NCBI GenBank assembly: GCA_950295325.1
Contig: OX485805.1
Span: forward strand, 26,711,501 to 26,775,500
DNA from: Polytrichum commune
Lineage: Eukaryota > Streptophyta > Polytrichopsida > Polytrichales > Polytrichaceae
Reading direction: 5' to 3'
DNA length: 64,000 nucleotides
The notes beneath the pieces were generated by a model. That model was not told the origin of the DNA. It worked only from the letters and a program-made list of their open reading frames with translations, and made no database searches. Positions 24,501-34,864 of the stretch are shown here, piece after piece (the stretch's first letter is position 1; every line of letters starts with the position of its first letter). The position numbers were made by a program, and so were the translations under genes.

Positions 24501-27500
24501 TCCTCTTGAGTCCCATCTACATGAATTAAACTAACCTCACCCTCTTCCACGTCATCTACCCAAGGTGTTAACCCACCGCTAACCCACTCTTCCTCGGTGA
24601 GCACCTCACATGGCTCCAACAATGAGCCCTCTCCTAAACTAACACTAGGAAATTCACTCCCTAAGCCTACTTGGTGAAATGTAACCATTACATCAACCTC
24701 GGACTCGGGGTACTCCCTTAGCCATTGGGCATAATCCCCATTATCCCCATAATTGTAAAAATTAGGACCTAGACTTCCCGAGCCCGAATCTATAACAACC
24801 CTTTGACCTTCGGGATGGACGACTCCCACCAATGCCTTGCCAATCTCATTCTCGTTTAAGTCATCAATTTCCTTCTCCAATGGCAAATACATCTCCTTCT
24901 TCATCCATCCTTCTAATGAACCAATGGACACTATGACCCTATTACCCTCCGGACCATAAGTGATGGATGGTTTAGGTCCACCCCAATTGACCATAGCATT
25001 CGCCATCCGCAACCAAGGCCTACCTAGCAAAATGGGGAAGGTGTCCTTGTTGGAGTGCATTTTAATGACATGGAAGGTGACCAAGTACTCCTCACCTCCC
25101 GTAGTCATTCTACAATCCTTGATCATCCCCAAAGGCGTAGTCGAACTTTGATTTGCCATATTTATGACCAAAGGTGAAGGCCCCGTGAGTCCAAGTCCCA
25201 ATTTTTTCATAGTATCCTCCGGTAGTATATTTAGACTACTCCCTCCGTCGACTAGCACATTAGGAACCACCTTATCTACTATAACAACTTCTATTTCTAT
25301 AGCTTTCACGTCTCTTCCACCTTGTGATTGGATCCTAGCGGCTATTTTAGCTTTCACCTTCCTCATCCTCTTGTGTACCGGCATTCCCTCCTTTAATGTT
25401 TTCCTTGCCGTGGGTGAAATTTCCAATAGTTGGCCGAAAGTAATATCCGCCTTGAGTGTACTAAGGTCCGCCCACAAGTCGTACCCGGTAGATCTTTCCA
25501 CCTTAGAATTACCCACTACGTCGAATTCGTCTACGGGAACCCCCGGTCCTTCCCATTCACCCACATCGCTATTATCCAAGTCATGTACCGCATTAGTCCT
25601 CTCCCTATCTTGTAAAATTATATTTTCCCTCTCCACATCCTTAGTAGCTCTTCTAGCTACCCTATCCAACTCGGAGAGATTAATCTCTTCATCCGAAGAG
25701 TAATTTCCTTGCTCTCCTATTCCTACCTCCAACGGGGCATCCCCTCTCCTAGCCCTAGTAGTTACCGCTAGTGCAGGTGCTTCTTCAACCACACCCTTAC
25801 CCTTCACTAACTCATATGTAATAGCATTGGTGTGAGGAGGCCATTGACTTTGCTCCTCTCCAATTCTCGTTGGGAGAGGAAGCATGTCATCACATGTGGC
25901 CTCCAACACTCCATCCATGAACCTAACATCTTGGGAGTTAGATGGTCCCGGATCCGTTGGAGGCGCTTGTCTCCCGTTACTACCATTAGGTGGAACTCCT
26001 TGTCTATTTTGTATTGGAATGTAACCGGTTGTAGTTTGCAAGCCCGCCGGTGGATGAAAAGTTTGCCTAGCATTACTATGGTCATAGTATAAGTTAGGTG
26101 GCCTAAGTTCATTGGCCGGTACTCCTTGTGGCCTAGCACCTCGCATATTATCCCTTGCTTGTTGTTGTGGATTAGCCACCGGGTAAGGGACATTAATTAT
26201 TTTGTCCGGTTGTCGACACGTATCCGAGGGATGACTTCCTCCACAATTGCTACAATTAAACTCTTGACCTTCGGACCAACATTGTCCTTGAGCGTGCCAC
26301 CTTCCACAAAAGGGATGAAATTCCTTCTTCTCTAAATTTTGGCCACCTTGCCCTCTAGGTTGTGGTCCTCTATTGCTTCCATTTCCATAGTGAGGTGGCG
26401 CTTGACCTCGTTGATTTTGTTGAGGTGGGTTACCGTTTCCTCTTTGGTCACGGTTTTGTCCACTTCTACAAAATTGACGCGTGTGGCCCGGTTGGCCACA
26501 TTGGACACACCATAATCCGGAAGAATGCCTACCCGACTCAACCGGGGGTGGAGGCCCCGGTTGTTGACTCCGGATCATTAATGACATTTGATCCGTGAGG
26601 CTTTGCATTTGTTTTATCATAGCCTCTTGGAATCCTAGTTGGTTAGCACCTAGTCTTCTCTCAACCTCCTCCAAGTGTGGATCCGTTCTAGGGGCCGGTA
26701 GTGCCAAAAGAGGTGCCGGTTCCCTAACCGCTAAAGGTCGGGGACCGGTGTCCACAATGGCATATGGAATTTGGTTCTCATACTTAGCGGGTTCTACCGC
26801 TACCACCCTAGGGCGTATGGGGATGAATTGTGGGATCAATTCATCCTCCCTTCTCCATAGCCTTTCGTGATCTTTATCCAAGTTTTCAATATCTCTAGCC
26901 GCACGCTTGGCATCCGCCAAGGTCAAGGGATTCCTTTCTAGAACACCCCTAATAGTTCCGGACTTAAAAAACCCTTGAATGAAAAATTGCTTTAGCGTGT
27001 CGTCGTTGAGCATGGTACCCACAAATCTAGTGCACACTAAATCAAACCTCCTAATGTAAGCCGAAATTTCTTCCTCCCTTCCTTGCTTCAATGACGACAA
27101 TGCCCTTAATGCGGTACTTTGACCCACTTCCGGCCTAAATTCGTTAAGAAACTCCCTTTGAAATTGTTCCCATCCCCTAAAATGTCCCTCGGCATGATCC
27201 CGATACCATTCATAGGCTTCCCCCTCTAGAGTGGTAGGAAACCACACTAACCAATAACCCGGGTCGGTTATGAGGAAGCTAGCCAACCGTTCGATATACC
27301 GTTCCATGTGCCGAGAGGGGTCCTCATCCTTGGTCCCATAAAATTTAGGGAGATGAGATGGCATATCCATCGCCGCTAAATTTTGTGGAACCACAATTGG
27401 TAGGCCTCTTGGCCTAACCAATGGGTCTATTGGAGGTATAGGAGGTATGGGCGGAATTGGGGGTATGGGTGGTGGATCCATCCCCCGTTCCTCGGCCATG

Positions 27501-27802
27501 GTGACCGGTGAACTATTCAACAATCCCCTATCAACTTCTACCGGGAATTCTTCTCTAAGTGTGTAATTTTCCGAAGAAGTTTCACCACTCAATTTGGAGG
27601 GAGTGATCTCCTCTTCAAGTTGAGCTCCAAGTTCTAAGGTGTCTAGAATTGACCTAGTCCTAGGTTCGACGTTCAAACAACTCTCTATTCTAACATTATC
27701 TTGTTCTAATCTATCACTGATTTTAGAGGACCGCCTCTTTCGAGTAGATTTCTCTAGTCCTACTATCAAACTTGGTTTTTGTGAGCGAGTCCTACCTTGC
27801 AT
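21563..27802 (-). CDS. Gag-Pol polyprotein of Ty3/gypsy retrotransposon
   Basis: This is a single 2079-codon frame encoding the structural and replication enzymes of the retrotransposon. Gag is at about residues 145-310, preceded by a proline-rich PPIPPI repeat. A CCHC zinc knuckle lies at C432-C435-H440-C445, with further Cys/His clusters at about 499-530. The retropepsin-like protease has VDGGSS at about 851-856 and ILLGRPWL at about 924. The reverse transcriptase (about 1220-1450) has D1312 and FVDD (D1376, D1377). RNase H has D1522, E1565, D1590 and D1633. The integrase zinc-binding HHCC is H1730, H1737, C1768 and C1771. The catalytic core has D1800 and E1897, but the second acidic residue is Asn1861 (VSNRGTHF), with the correct 35-residue spacing to E1897. 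No chromodomain follows. There is no stop or frameshift between gag and pol. Confidence 0.97.
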   Translation of the reverse strand: MQGRTRSQKPSLIVGLEKSTRKRRSSKISDRLEQDNVRIESCLNVEPRTRSILDTLELGAQLEEEITPSKLSGETSSENYTLREEFPVEVDRGLLNSSPVTMAEERGMDPPPIPPIPPIPPIPPIDPLVRPRGLPIVVPQNLAAMDMPSHLPKFYGTKDEDPSRHMERYIERLASFLITDPGYWLVWFPTTLEGEAYEWYRDHAEGHFRGWEQFQREFLNEFRPEVGQSTALRALSSLKQGREEEISAYIRRFDLVCTRFVGTMLNDDTLKQFFIQGFFKSGTIRGVLERNPLTLADAKRAARDIENLDKDHERLWRREDELIPQFIPIRPRVVAVEPAKYENQIPYAIVDTGPRPLAVREPAPLLALPAPRTDPHLEEVERRLGANQLGFQEAMIKQMQSLTDQMSLMIRSQQPGPPPPVESGRHSSGLWCVQCGQPGHTRQFCRSGQNRDQRGNGNPPQQNQRGQAPPHYGNGSNRGPQPRGQGGQNLEKKEFHPFCGRWHAQGQCWSEGQEFNCSNCGGSHPSDTCRQPDKIINVPYPVANPQQQARDNMRGARPQGVPANELRPPNLYYDHSNARQTFHPPAGLQTTTGYIPIQNRQGVPPNGSNGRQAPPTDPGPSNSQDVRFMDGVLEATCDDMLPLPTRIGEEQSQWPPHTNAITYELVKGKGVVEEAPALAVTTRARRGDAPLEVGIGEQGNYSSDEEINLSELDRVARRATKDVERENIILQDRERTNAVHDLDNSDVGEWEGPGVPVDEFDVVGNSKVERSTGYDLWADLSTLKADITFGQLLEISPTARKTLKEGMPVHKRMRKVKAKIAARIQSQGGRDVKAIEIEVVIVDKVVPNVLVDGGSSLNILPEDTMKKLGLGLTGPSPLVINMANQSSTTPLGMIKDCRMTTGGEEYLVTFHVIKMHSNKDTFPILLGRPWLRMANAMVNWGGPKPSITYGPEGNRVIVSIGSLEGWMKKEMYLPLEKEIDDLNENEIGKALVGVVHPEGQRVVIDSGSGSLGPNFYNYGDNGDYAQWLREYPESEVDVMVTFHQVGLGSEFPSVSLGEGSLLEPCEVLTEEEWVSGGLTPWVDDVEEGEVSLIHVDGTQEEDVIIESSKLEEPLHFKTTSTGIVVGQDVKDYPNVPSDWYRNKEEQAHVSEADWRYVDVKLKNGKTRQMKMGSKLGEKEVREYSNLVDEFSDTFAWSYDELKGIPREMVEHRIPLIPGARPIRQKERRMNPQLQLLVKAELERLLKAGFIKPVEITDWVSPMVLVKKKNGKLRVCVDYRKLNSCTQKDHFPLPFSTLLLEEVGGHSRYTFMDGYAGYNQISIALQDIHKTAFTTPWGTFVWVVMPFGLCNAPATFQRLVMYIFTDLLFKSMTVFVDDFSTQSNVDDHLHCVREALVRCRKMRLALNPDKTFLGVNKGVLLGYVVSEKGREPDPDKIAAISDLATPTNSKGISKLLGHVGWYRELIPNFSKIAVPITHLLKKDVKFEWTDACQKAFEELRDRLSTYPVLIPPNWGKPFHVYCDASNVAIGSALCQATGEKEKDQPIAYASKQLTPAERNYSTTERECLAMVFSVKKFRHYLMCNPVVFFVDHMAIKYLINKAELSGRLARWVLLLEEFDYTVEYKPGRMHLQADHLSRLSEEIGKNPVNDMLVDDSLFVVTSTPEWYAGIVEFLTTHKLPKEWTKEERRKVRVNSRQFVVVGHRLFRRGSDGILRRCVSKTEVEAILIACHDSACGGHFSGQLTGQKILRAGYFWPTLFKDAHDYVRKCDACQRYARDDLRMEMPLHVSLPLIPFEKWGIDYVGEVRPQSSKGMKYIVVATEYLTKWAEAKAVKTDTAEHAATFMYENIISRFGVPKILVSNRGTHFLNDLIREMTEKFKIDHRKTTPYHPQTNGQTERVNGILVSILRKTVIDSKRDWDTKLTAALWAYRTTYKVTTRATPFSLVYGLEATLPIEYEVESLRVAVSTRLTESQSLRNRLTDLEALDEGRRMAAQHIEAIQRRRKITFDKRHKRRALTPGMMVMIQDARKLEFPAKFNAVWLGPYLVYEVFPNNSIQLETLNGELFPTRTSGSRCKEYRA

Positions 27803-28711
27803 TCCATAAGAATCGATCGACCCTCACTTGACCACACATAATCCTAGCAATTCCCCTCTTAATATTTTCACTTGTCTTGGTGTGGTTATAATTTTTTTAG
27901 GAGGTGAGGAAAAGAACCTGCAAGCCCACTTAGGTGAAAGAATCCCAATAGGGGATAGGCATGTTCATGTTAATTTTTTGGTTAAGTCGGAGCATCACCT
28001 CCGCACCTTCCCGCAAATTAACACTCACCACAATACCGATTGTGAGGGGGTGACCTTCCGAGTAGATTATGTTAAAAGTCGAGGCTTCACCCTTCAACTT
28101 CTCACACCATCCACAATTTGGGAATTACCCTCTACAACGGATAACAACAATCACGAGTACAAAAGGCATTCCTTAATTAGTTAATGAGTTCACTTTGAAG
28201 AAATAAACATACCTTGAGCAATCGCATCCCCCTGTGAGTTAGCACTCCCCTCAATCGTGACTCAATGTAACAACACCATAAACTTTGTGAAATATTAATT
28301 TAATCTAGAGAATGAAATGACAACTCCCAAAACTTTGAGACTCACCCCGAGGTGAGTGTCAAAGTTCAATGTCCTAAGGTGAATTTACCCTCTAATGTTT
28401 TAATGAGCTACTCGGTTATAGGTTCCTTTTAAGTTCTTAGCAAATCCCCAAAAAGGTTGAGGACGTACCTTCGCCGCGCTCCTTCCTCAAAAATGAATTT
28501 GCGTAATTGACAATGCAATTCATTCCAAGGAATAGTTGAAATATAATGAATTCAAATATAACCCAAAGAGAGAATACTTACCGAGTTTCAGGTGCTCCTT
28601 CCCTTCTCTCAAGTTTGTGTCTCCAATTTTTCCTAGTTGCCTCCAAGTCTCCTAGTCGCCTCCAAGTCTTGTAACTACCTTCCGCTTCGCTCCCGGCGGA
28701 CGCACCAATTA
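27803..28711 (-). other. Retrotransposon 5' leader (PBS to gag)
   Basis: This is about 0.9 kb of untranslated leader between the primer-binding site and the gag start. A 118-codon frame on the opposite (plus) strand at 27828-28184 resembles no family I know and is probably chance. Some Athila/Tat elements do carry antisense frames, so it is noted. Confidence 0.7.
28690..28707 (-). other. Primer-binding site
   Basis: Four bases (TAAT) inside the 5' LTR, the minus strand reads TGGTGCGTCCGCCGGGAG. This is complementary to a tRNA 3' end of the form CTCCCGGCGGACGCACCA. The exact tRNA cannot be named from memory. It is not the common initiator-Met type. Confidence 0.75.
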
Positions 28712-30259
28712 TGTGAGGCCAAACCCCCCACCCTTAAGCGTCCGTAGTCCGAGTAGTGGGTTTGGGCTCACATTCCTCCGCGGTATTGGATTTGGACTTG
28801 GATGAGTCCATAGTGCAAGGTTCACCCTTCAAGTGGTCTTGGATTTAACTGGGATTTAACTTTTAACAACTCAATGTACGATTTCAATACGTATGTGGAG
28901 AATGCACAAGTTAACTATGTTATTTTAACCTCCTTATGCTCGGGTGCTATTTTGTCTTTGTTTGCTTCTAACGTCCATCCGGCCGCTTTAGCTACACAAG
29001 CCCTTAAGGATATCCCTCTCCTAAATGGAGTCCGTGCCGTTGACTCTATACTACCACTTGAACTATCACTTGTGTATTCCGTATCGCTACTATAAGAGGT
29101 CTCACTACCTAATTTCCCTAATTCTACTAACAACCCCTTTCTAATCACACAATTCTTCTCTAATCCTAAAATCCTAAAATCCTAGAGAGGAGAGGGGGAG
29201 AGAGAATTTCCTAACTTCACTAAGACTAACTAATCCACACAAGTATAATTTTACACTCATCACAACATCAAGTGCTCAACTCTTAAACATGGAACTTGCA
29301 ACCACGTGTATTCAAAACATGAACTTTAAGTACCACAAATTGGAATCATGAATTAACTTTAAAATCCTTCACGTCAACACTAATTCTACCAAGAGGTCAA
29401 GCCCTCTTCAAGGCTAACAAGCCTTGGCTCTCAAACTAAAAACTAAGCACACACATGTGCTCCAATATGGCTTCCCACACCCACACTTATAACTCGTGGG
29501 GTGCCTTGGAGCACAAAGGAAAGAGAGGATGAGTGAGGGAAGAATGAGGGATTATATAGTAAGCTTGAGGGGGTGAGCACCCTCAAGGCTCACGATAAGC
29601 CCTTGAGATTTCCTCCTACTTAGTAGGCGCCAATCCTATCTTCTAAGCCTTCTTCCCTCAAATGATCAACAAGGATCCTAATTCGAACATTTAACTAGCC
29701 TTGGCTTTCTACCTACCACACTTTACCAAACTTGGGATGCTTCAACCCAAACTTAGCCTCCTTCGCTTTCCGCCGCCATAACTTTCTCCCCTTACTTTCC
29801 CAAATCGTCGCTCACCACTTAATTCAAACCACGATGCTTAACTCGTGATTTGATTGGTGCTTTGAGAATTTGCTTATCCTCCACCTTGCATTCTTCCTTG
29901 GGCCTTCCCCATTAAGTGGCCATGATGAGGTGGTCCACTTGTGCGCTCCATGTGATCCTCCATTCATCCCAATTCGAATGCACTTGCCTCTTGAGTCACT
30001 TTGGTTGTCTCCATCCATTTGTACTAGCCTACTCACTAACTACCCAATCCAAGTTCTCCTTACCTATCCTCATTCACTCAAATCCTTCCGAAGGTAAAAA
30101 CACAATAACAACTCACATCCTAGCCTCTTACAACATGGTACTTCTAAGACTAACATTTCACTCTTTTTATATTTTTGTGAAGTAACATGCTACTTCAAAG
30201 TGCATCAACTAACGTTTCAAGGGTCTAAGACTAAATGTGGGCACCCTTTTGGGCTCACA
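28712..30259 (-). repeat. 5' LTR of the retrotransposon
   Basis: This is the promoter-bearing copy, 1548 bp, with TGTGAG...CTCACA termini. It appears identical to 19954-21501. Confidence 0.97.
29551..29560 (-). promoter_or_regulatory. Candidate TATA box of the retrotransposon promoter
   Basis: ACTATATAAT on the minus strand lies about 700 bp into the 5' LTR. It would start the genomic RNA about 30 bp further along the minus strand, if used. Confidence 0.45.
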
Positions 30260-30264
30260 CTTAT
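30260..30264. repeat. Target-site duplication, right
   Basis: CTTAT directly follows the 5' LTR end and matches 19949-19953. Confidence 0.95.
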
Positions 30265-32397
30265 CCACAACATATTTATGACAAAGAAAGTTTCTAGCTT
30301 AAATTTGAAATTTTGAGTGATCAACAACTACATCTATGAGCATCGAGAATCAACTATAATATTTTGTGGAGGTGGAACCGAAATAGGAACAAGAATGGAT
30401 GCCACTTTCTTAATGTCGTTATTAAGTTGCCTACCCATAGGATTCTGTTTGATTTATTTTAATTGAGTTCATATATATGATTTCAAAGTCAAACTAGAAG
30501 CAAAACGTAACTTAACTTCCCATCATGTGAATCATAATGAAAGAAAGACGACTTTGATGTTGCCTCTCGAGTCAATTATGGTGTGCTTCATTTTTGAGTT
30601 GGTCTAAATCCCATGTGGATCATTAATACATCCCCTCATCAAGTACAATCAACCATGGGTATCCGTCTTGCTCTTGGATTAAGGGTTAATTTGCCATGAT
30701 TGGAATCTACCAACATACCGGTACCATTGAGATACCACCTTAGGAATTTGCCTTAGAGATTTGAACATTGTATAATAGAATTTTCTTCCCTATTCAACAA
30801 CAATTCCTTTCATTTCCTCCGAAATTCCAATGTCTCAAATTTCAATCAATTCATGTAAAAAATGACTCAGACATGGAGTGTAATATAGTAGATTGTTTTT
30901 ACACCTTAGGTGTGATTGATGGACCCCAAGTTAGGCACAAACAATGGCACCACTCCAAGTCTGCACAACTCCACTCGGATTGGACCATCTAAAGCTAAAA
31001 GTGGAAGTGAAGTTGCTTCAAGAATTATGCAAAGTTGTCTACATGACTCATCCGGCTTACCTCACATCCAAGACACGGATGATAATCTTGGAGTAAAGCA
31101 ACTTCTATTCATCATCATCCACGATTCCACCTACTAAGTAGGTATTGCACATTGTGCCTCTACTAGAAATATGGGTCTATGTTACTTCACTATGGAGTCA
31201 AATTGGGACAAGTAACTAGCTTAAAGGAAACATGAATGCAAGATTTTTATAGGGCCCTTGAAACCTTCAACTCTCAAATGATGTGCAAAATCACAAAATG
31301 TTTGCAATCCTATGTTTGCATGTATCTCAAACCACATTGAATTGGATACAACAAGTGTGTGCTACATAATTTTCTTCCATATTCTTCATATTCTTGATCT
31401 ACATATTCTTCCTACATAAGAATTTGTAAGTGATTCATAACATTTCATAACAATACCAAATAGCTACATGATGGTCTCTTTCCCCCCAAAAAAGTCTATG
31501 CTAAAAAAAAGTGACAATTTACAGTTGATTGGTCAAAAAGTTCACAATATACAACCTGAGTGTTCCCCATAAAGAGGGAAATCCCAAAATCGAAGGACTA
31601 TGCTCATGTGAAACTTGGTCCCATGGAATGCAAACAAAGAGTTATGGAATGTTATCTTCAGGGTTGGCTATGAGGTGCTATAAAGTGACGATTTAGCTTC
31701 AAAACAATCAAACTGTAACTTAATTGGAGTGAGGTGGTGTCAACTTAGGGTTAAGTGAAGTGAGCTCTGTGACTCGTCCAACGTGGCCTTAAATCCAAGA
31801 CACAGATGGAAGTCCAAGTGTGAAGTGACCCCTAACTTAACCAATGCCGTACATTGCTCATCCACCCATTGGTGAATCCAAGCCCAAAGAGAGAGAGAGA
31901 GGTGTAAGGTAGGTGTGCCTAATACAAAAGCCTTGCCTTAAATGGACACCTATGTTGAGTGGTGAATGGTTGGCTGTGGATCTAAGAGCAGACACTAGAA
32001 AAACATGTGTTGAGAAGAGATTAGACTACGTGCTTAGAATTTGTTAACCATTCTAGACGCAATAATCAACATAATTGGAGGAACCTATATGGGTATTTAA
32101 TAAACTCAAAGAATATCCACTTTGACAATGAATAGAATGTTCATACAAGCACTACAAAGTATGATGAGAGTTACTCGCATGATTTGGATATGTTAATAAT
32201 CTCACACTAAGTGAGTGTTTCGTATCTCACAAGAAGTGGGTGCAGAGAGAAAGATGTCCACTAGAAGCCCGGAATACATTAATCTTGTTATTTTGGGAGT
32301 CAAGCTATCGTGTGAGGTTAAACAAATGATTCCATAATGTCACTTAGTGTTTGTTTATGCTTGAATTTTGAACTTTAAATTAGAAATAAGATATTTA
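30265..32397. other. Intergenic with a family A repeat copy
   Basis: About 31905-32280 is a member of dispersed repeat family A (GGTAGGTGTGCC start, CACAAGAAGTGGGTGCAGAG near its end). The rest holds no recognisable gene. The overlapping frames at 30768-31137 are unidentified. Confidence 0.5.
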
Positions 32398-33792
32398 TTG
32401 ACTCTCAAAAACTAAGTTAGTGACTCACTACATCAATTTCCACACTCAATGCTAGGCAAATAAAAACAATACCATACAAACTTTCACTTACGTACATTAA
32501 TAGTCAAAGTCTAGTACATCATTTCCAAAACCTCATGCTTATTGCAAAACTTACACATCGAGAAACTATGATTTGAAGAGTGCTATATACATTGACTCAA
32601 TTTTATATCCTAATCTTCAAATCATTGCTTTGACACAATGTCAATGCATATAGTGAAGACATTGCTCAAGAGTGAAGTGATGAAAAGAAGCTTGCACACG
32701 CTCCCACAATTGCAGCATTCCTTTGGCTTGTGTTGGATACTCATTTAATTTTCATTTCACAAGTGCCCACACATATTCGGTTGGATTTAGGTAAGGTGAT
32801 TGAGGAGCTCACTTAAGTACATCAAAGTTTTGCATTGACAACCATTGCTTGACTAATTTTAACCTAGTTGTTTAGGATCATTATCATGGTGAAGTATGAC
32901 ACAAGAGGGGTTGAAACGGTACCATTCAATTGTCTTCATGACCCCATCTTCAAGAATGCTAAGATACACAACTTGTGTCATCTTCCCCTCTATCTTGCAC
33001 ATGTAACCCATACAAGAGGAAGTCATACAACCCCACACAAAAATTGCACCACCTCCATGTTTAACTGCTTGGTTCACATGATGAGCTCGTAATCATTCAC
33101 AATCCCTCACCCAACACCAATCGCAACCCTTAGACTAAAATCCATTGATTTTTGTCTCATTACAAAAAAATCACTCTATACCCATCATGGATACTCCAAT
33201 CTTGCTTACGTTGAGAAAATTCCCACTTGCAACGGAAATTCTTGGCTGTGAGCAACGGCTTTTCTACTTCTCTATTCACCCAACAGTTGCTTCATGAGAT
33301 TACATTGGTGCTCACTACCACATTCAAGTGCTCATTCAAAGCATTCCTTGTGTCCACCAACTGTGATGGCTCTTACACATGCTCGTTGTTGAGCAAAGGT
33401 TAATCCTTCTTGTAAGCCTTCCTCTAGAAGGCTCCACATGAGGAACACACTCTCTACAAATCCTAGAGCACATAGATTGAAATATACCCACCAATTTTGA
33501 CACTTCATGTGTGCTACGCCCATGCTGCAATATGGCCATAGCATTCAACCTCTTCACCTTTGGTAATGCTCTCATTCACGACTATAAGAGAAAATGTCCT
33601 AAGAGACCACACTACTAACCATAAGTGAGAGGAAGAACTCTAGGCGGTGTTGTGAACTTAATCTTGCAATTGAAGGTGAGTGATGAAAATAGTTCCAAAA
33701 TTGTGTCAATAGACTTAAAGATCAATACTCTTCTAGACATGGCTTCCCAAAATTTGTTGTTTTGATGATTGACTTAGTTTTGAGAGTTGGTG
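32398..33792 (-). mobile_element. Tc1/mariner-type DNA transposon, decayed
   Basis: This 1395-bp element is flanked by TA (32396-32397 and 33793-33794). The termini are inverted: ACTCTCAAAAACTAAG on the left, and the right end read in reverse gives ACTCTCAAAACTAAG. Size, TA duplication and internal transposase all fit a Tc1-like element. Confidence 0.8.
32660..33575 (-). pseudogene. Tc1-like (DD34E-type) transposase pseudogene
   Basis: On the minus strand the N-terminal helix-turn-helix region is readable from about 33575 (AILQHGRSTHEVSKLVGI), then, in another frame, FAQQRRACVRAI-like sequence. The core VKHGGGAIFVWGCM, then VYLSILEDGV and HHDNDPK (second catalytic Asp), follows at 33065-32860. 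After a one-base frame change comes KLVKQWLSMQNFDVLK, then SPYLNPTEYVWALVK with the final Glu. The Asp-to-Glu spacing is about 34. Two conserved Trp codons are now TGA (32809-32811 and 32752-32754), and there are at least two frameshifts, so the enzyme is dead. The family call is secure. Confidence 0.88.
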
Positions 33793-33794
33793 TA

Positions 33795-34324
33795 GGTCAC
33801 AATCCAATCTACGTGTACTTAACCTTTAAAGCCGAGAAACCCACAAACCCGGAACGTTCTGTAAATCGAAGAAGGTTGTTGGTGACAACACCTGGAGATA
33901 TCAGAAGTGAGAATGCTGACATGAGTAACGATAAATCATGTGAAAAACAAAGCTTCGGAGACATGATATTTGTTGTTGTTGATGAACTCATTTCTAAAAG
34001 TAATTCCTAGAAAGTAAACGTTGTTGAAATAGTTTTATTCTTTTAATGAGTTTCTTTGATTGAAGCAATAAATTGAAAGCAAGGTGCAAATACAGTCAAG
34101 TACATGAAGGAATATAACATGAAATTTATATTGGCATATATACCCATCATTTCTACACATGTTTATTTTTTCCTTTTTCAAATTGTGTTACACACAAGTT
34201 AGGCTAAATATAGAAAATTAAAGAATATATCAATGATTCTCTATGTTTGCCCCCCATGGTAAGTGTGATGAAAGTTTACTCTCATACAAAGGTGCATTGA
34301 TGATGACTACAATGACAACTACAA
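33795..34324. other. Intergenic, one unidentified open frame
   Basis: The frame ending at 34010 (PTNPERSVNRRRLLVTT region) begins inside the Tc1-like element end. It is not recognised, and its start is probably artificial. It could be a fragment of a host exon adjoining the transposon. Confidence 0.3.
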
Positions 34325-34332
34325 CTAAAATT

Positions 34333-34741
34333 CATGGGGAGGTCACTCCATTGTCAAGTTGAAAACCAAGTGCGAACAAAGTTTGCTACCCCTATATTAT
34401 ATGCCATAGATAATTCTAAAAAATATGATATTTTTTCTATATATACATATCCATTGATGATATCTTTTGTATATTTTTTGAAATTTTTAGTCATCTCCAT
34501 TTTTTCTAGTAATTTTTTTAGTTCAATTCTGCGTCATTCTAGTTAGAAACGGTATTTTTCTAGAAAAAACATATTATCAAATTTGGTTATCAATTTTCAC
34601 TCTGTAATAGATACCATGTATATGTACTCATAATTATTTTTTGATAAAATTTTGACCCATTTTGTTGATGCAACTTAGAAAAAGTGGATTTTTTTTGTTC
34701 GCACGTGGTTTTCAACTTGACAATGGAGTGACCTCCCCGTG
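34333..34741. mobile_element. hAT-like MITE, 409 bp
   Basis: The ends are long near-perfect inverted repeats of about 50 bp, beginning CATGGGGAGGTCACTCCATT on the left and CACGGGGAGGTCACTCCATT on the right when reversed. The element is flanked by the 8-bp duplication CTAAAATT (325-332 and 742-749 of this kilobase). The AT-rich interior carries no coding region. The terminus matches the element at 669-1230 (CACGGG, GGTCACTC). Confidence 0.9.
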
Positions 34742-34864
34742 CTAAAATTACTTCATCAACTAAGATACAAAGCATAATAATTGAAGGTGGTCATGATGGT
34801 TGTAGTATAGGACTTTATTTAATTCTATTATGAGTCAAGTACTCTTAGGAAAAACTATACGCCA

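Larger units (their letters stand above)
19954..30259 (-). mobile_element. Complete Ty3/gypsy LTR retrotransposon, 10.3 kb
   Basis: The element is bounded by two 1548-bp LTRs (19954-21501 and 28712-30259) with TGTGAG...CTCACA ends and flanked by CTTAT repeats. It reads right to left: 5' LTR, primer-binding site, 0.9 kb leader, one gag-pol frame, 3' LTR. Domain order RT-RNaseH-integrase fixes it as Ty3/gypsy. The absence of a chromodomain and the long spacer after the protease place it, by inference, among the non-chromovirus (Athila/Tat-like) plant lineages. The LTRs appear identical by eye and the reading frame is uninterrupted, both signs of a recent insertion. Confidence 0.97.

Noticed and set aside
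25164-25703. 179-codon open frame opposite the retrotransposon polyprotein
   Set aside because: It lies antisense to the intact gag-pol frame and mirrors its codon pattern.
27828-28184. Antisense frame in the retrotransposon leader
   Set aside because: Athila/Tat elements can have antisense genes, but this 118-codon frame shows no domain and no splice or start context. Kept only as a note.
33762-34010. 82-codon open frame as an independent gene
   Set aside because: Its first codons lie in the terminal repeat of the Tc1-like element and no family is recognised.
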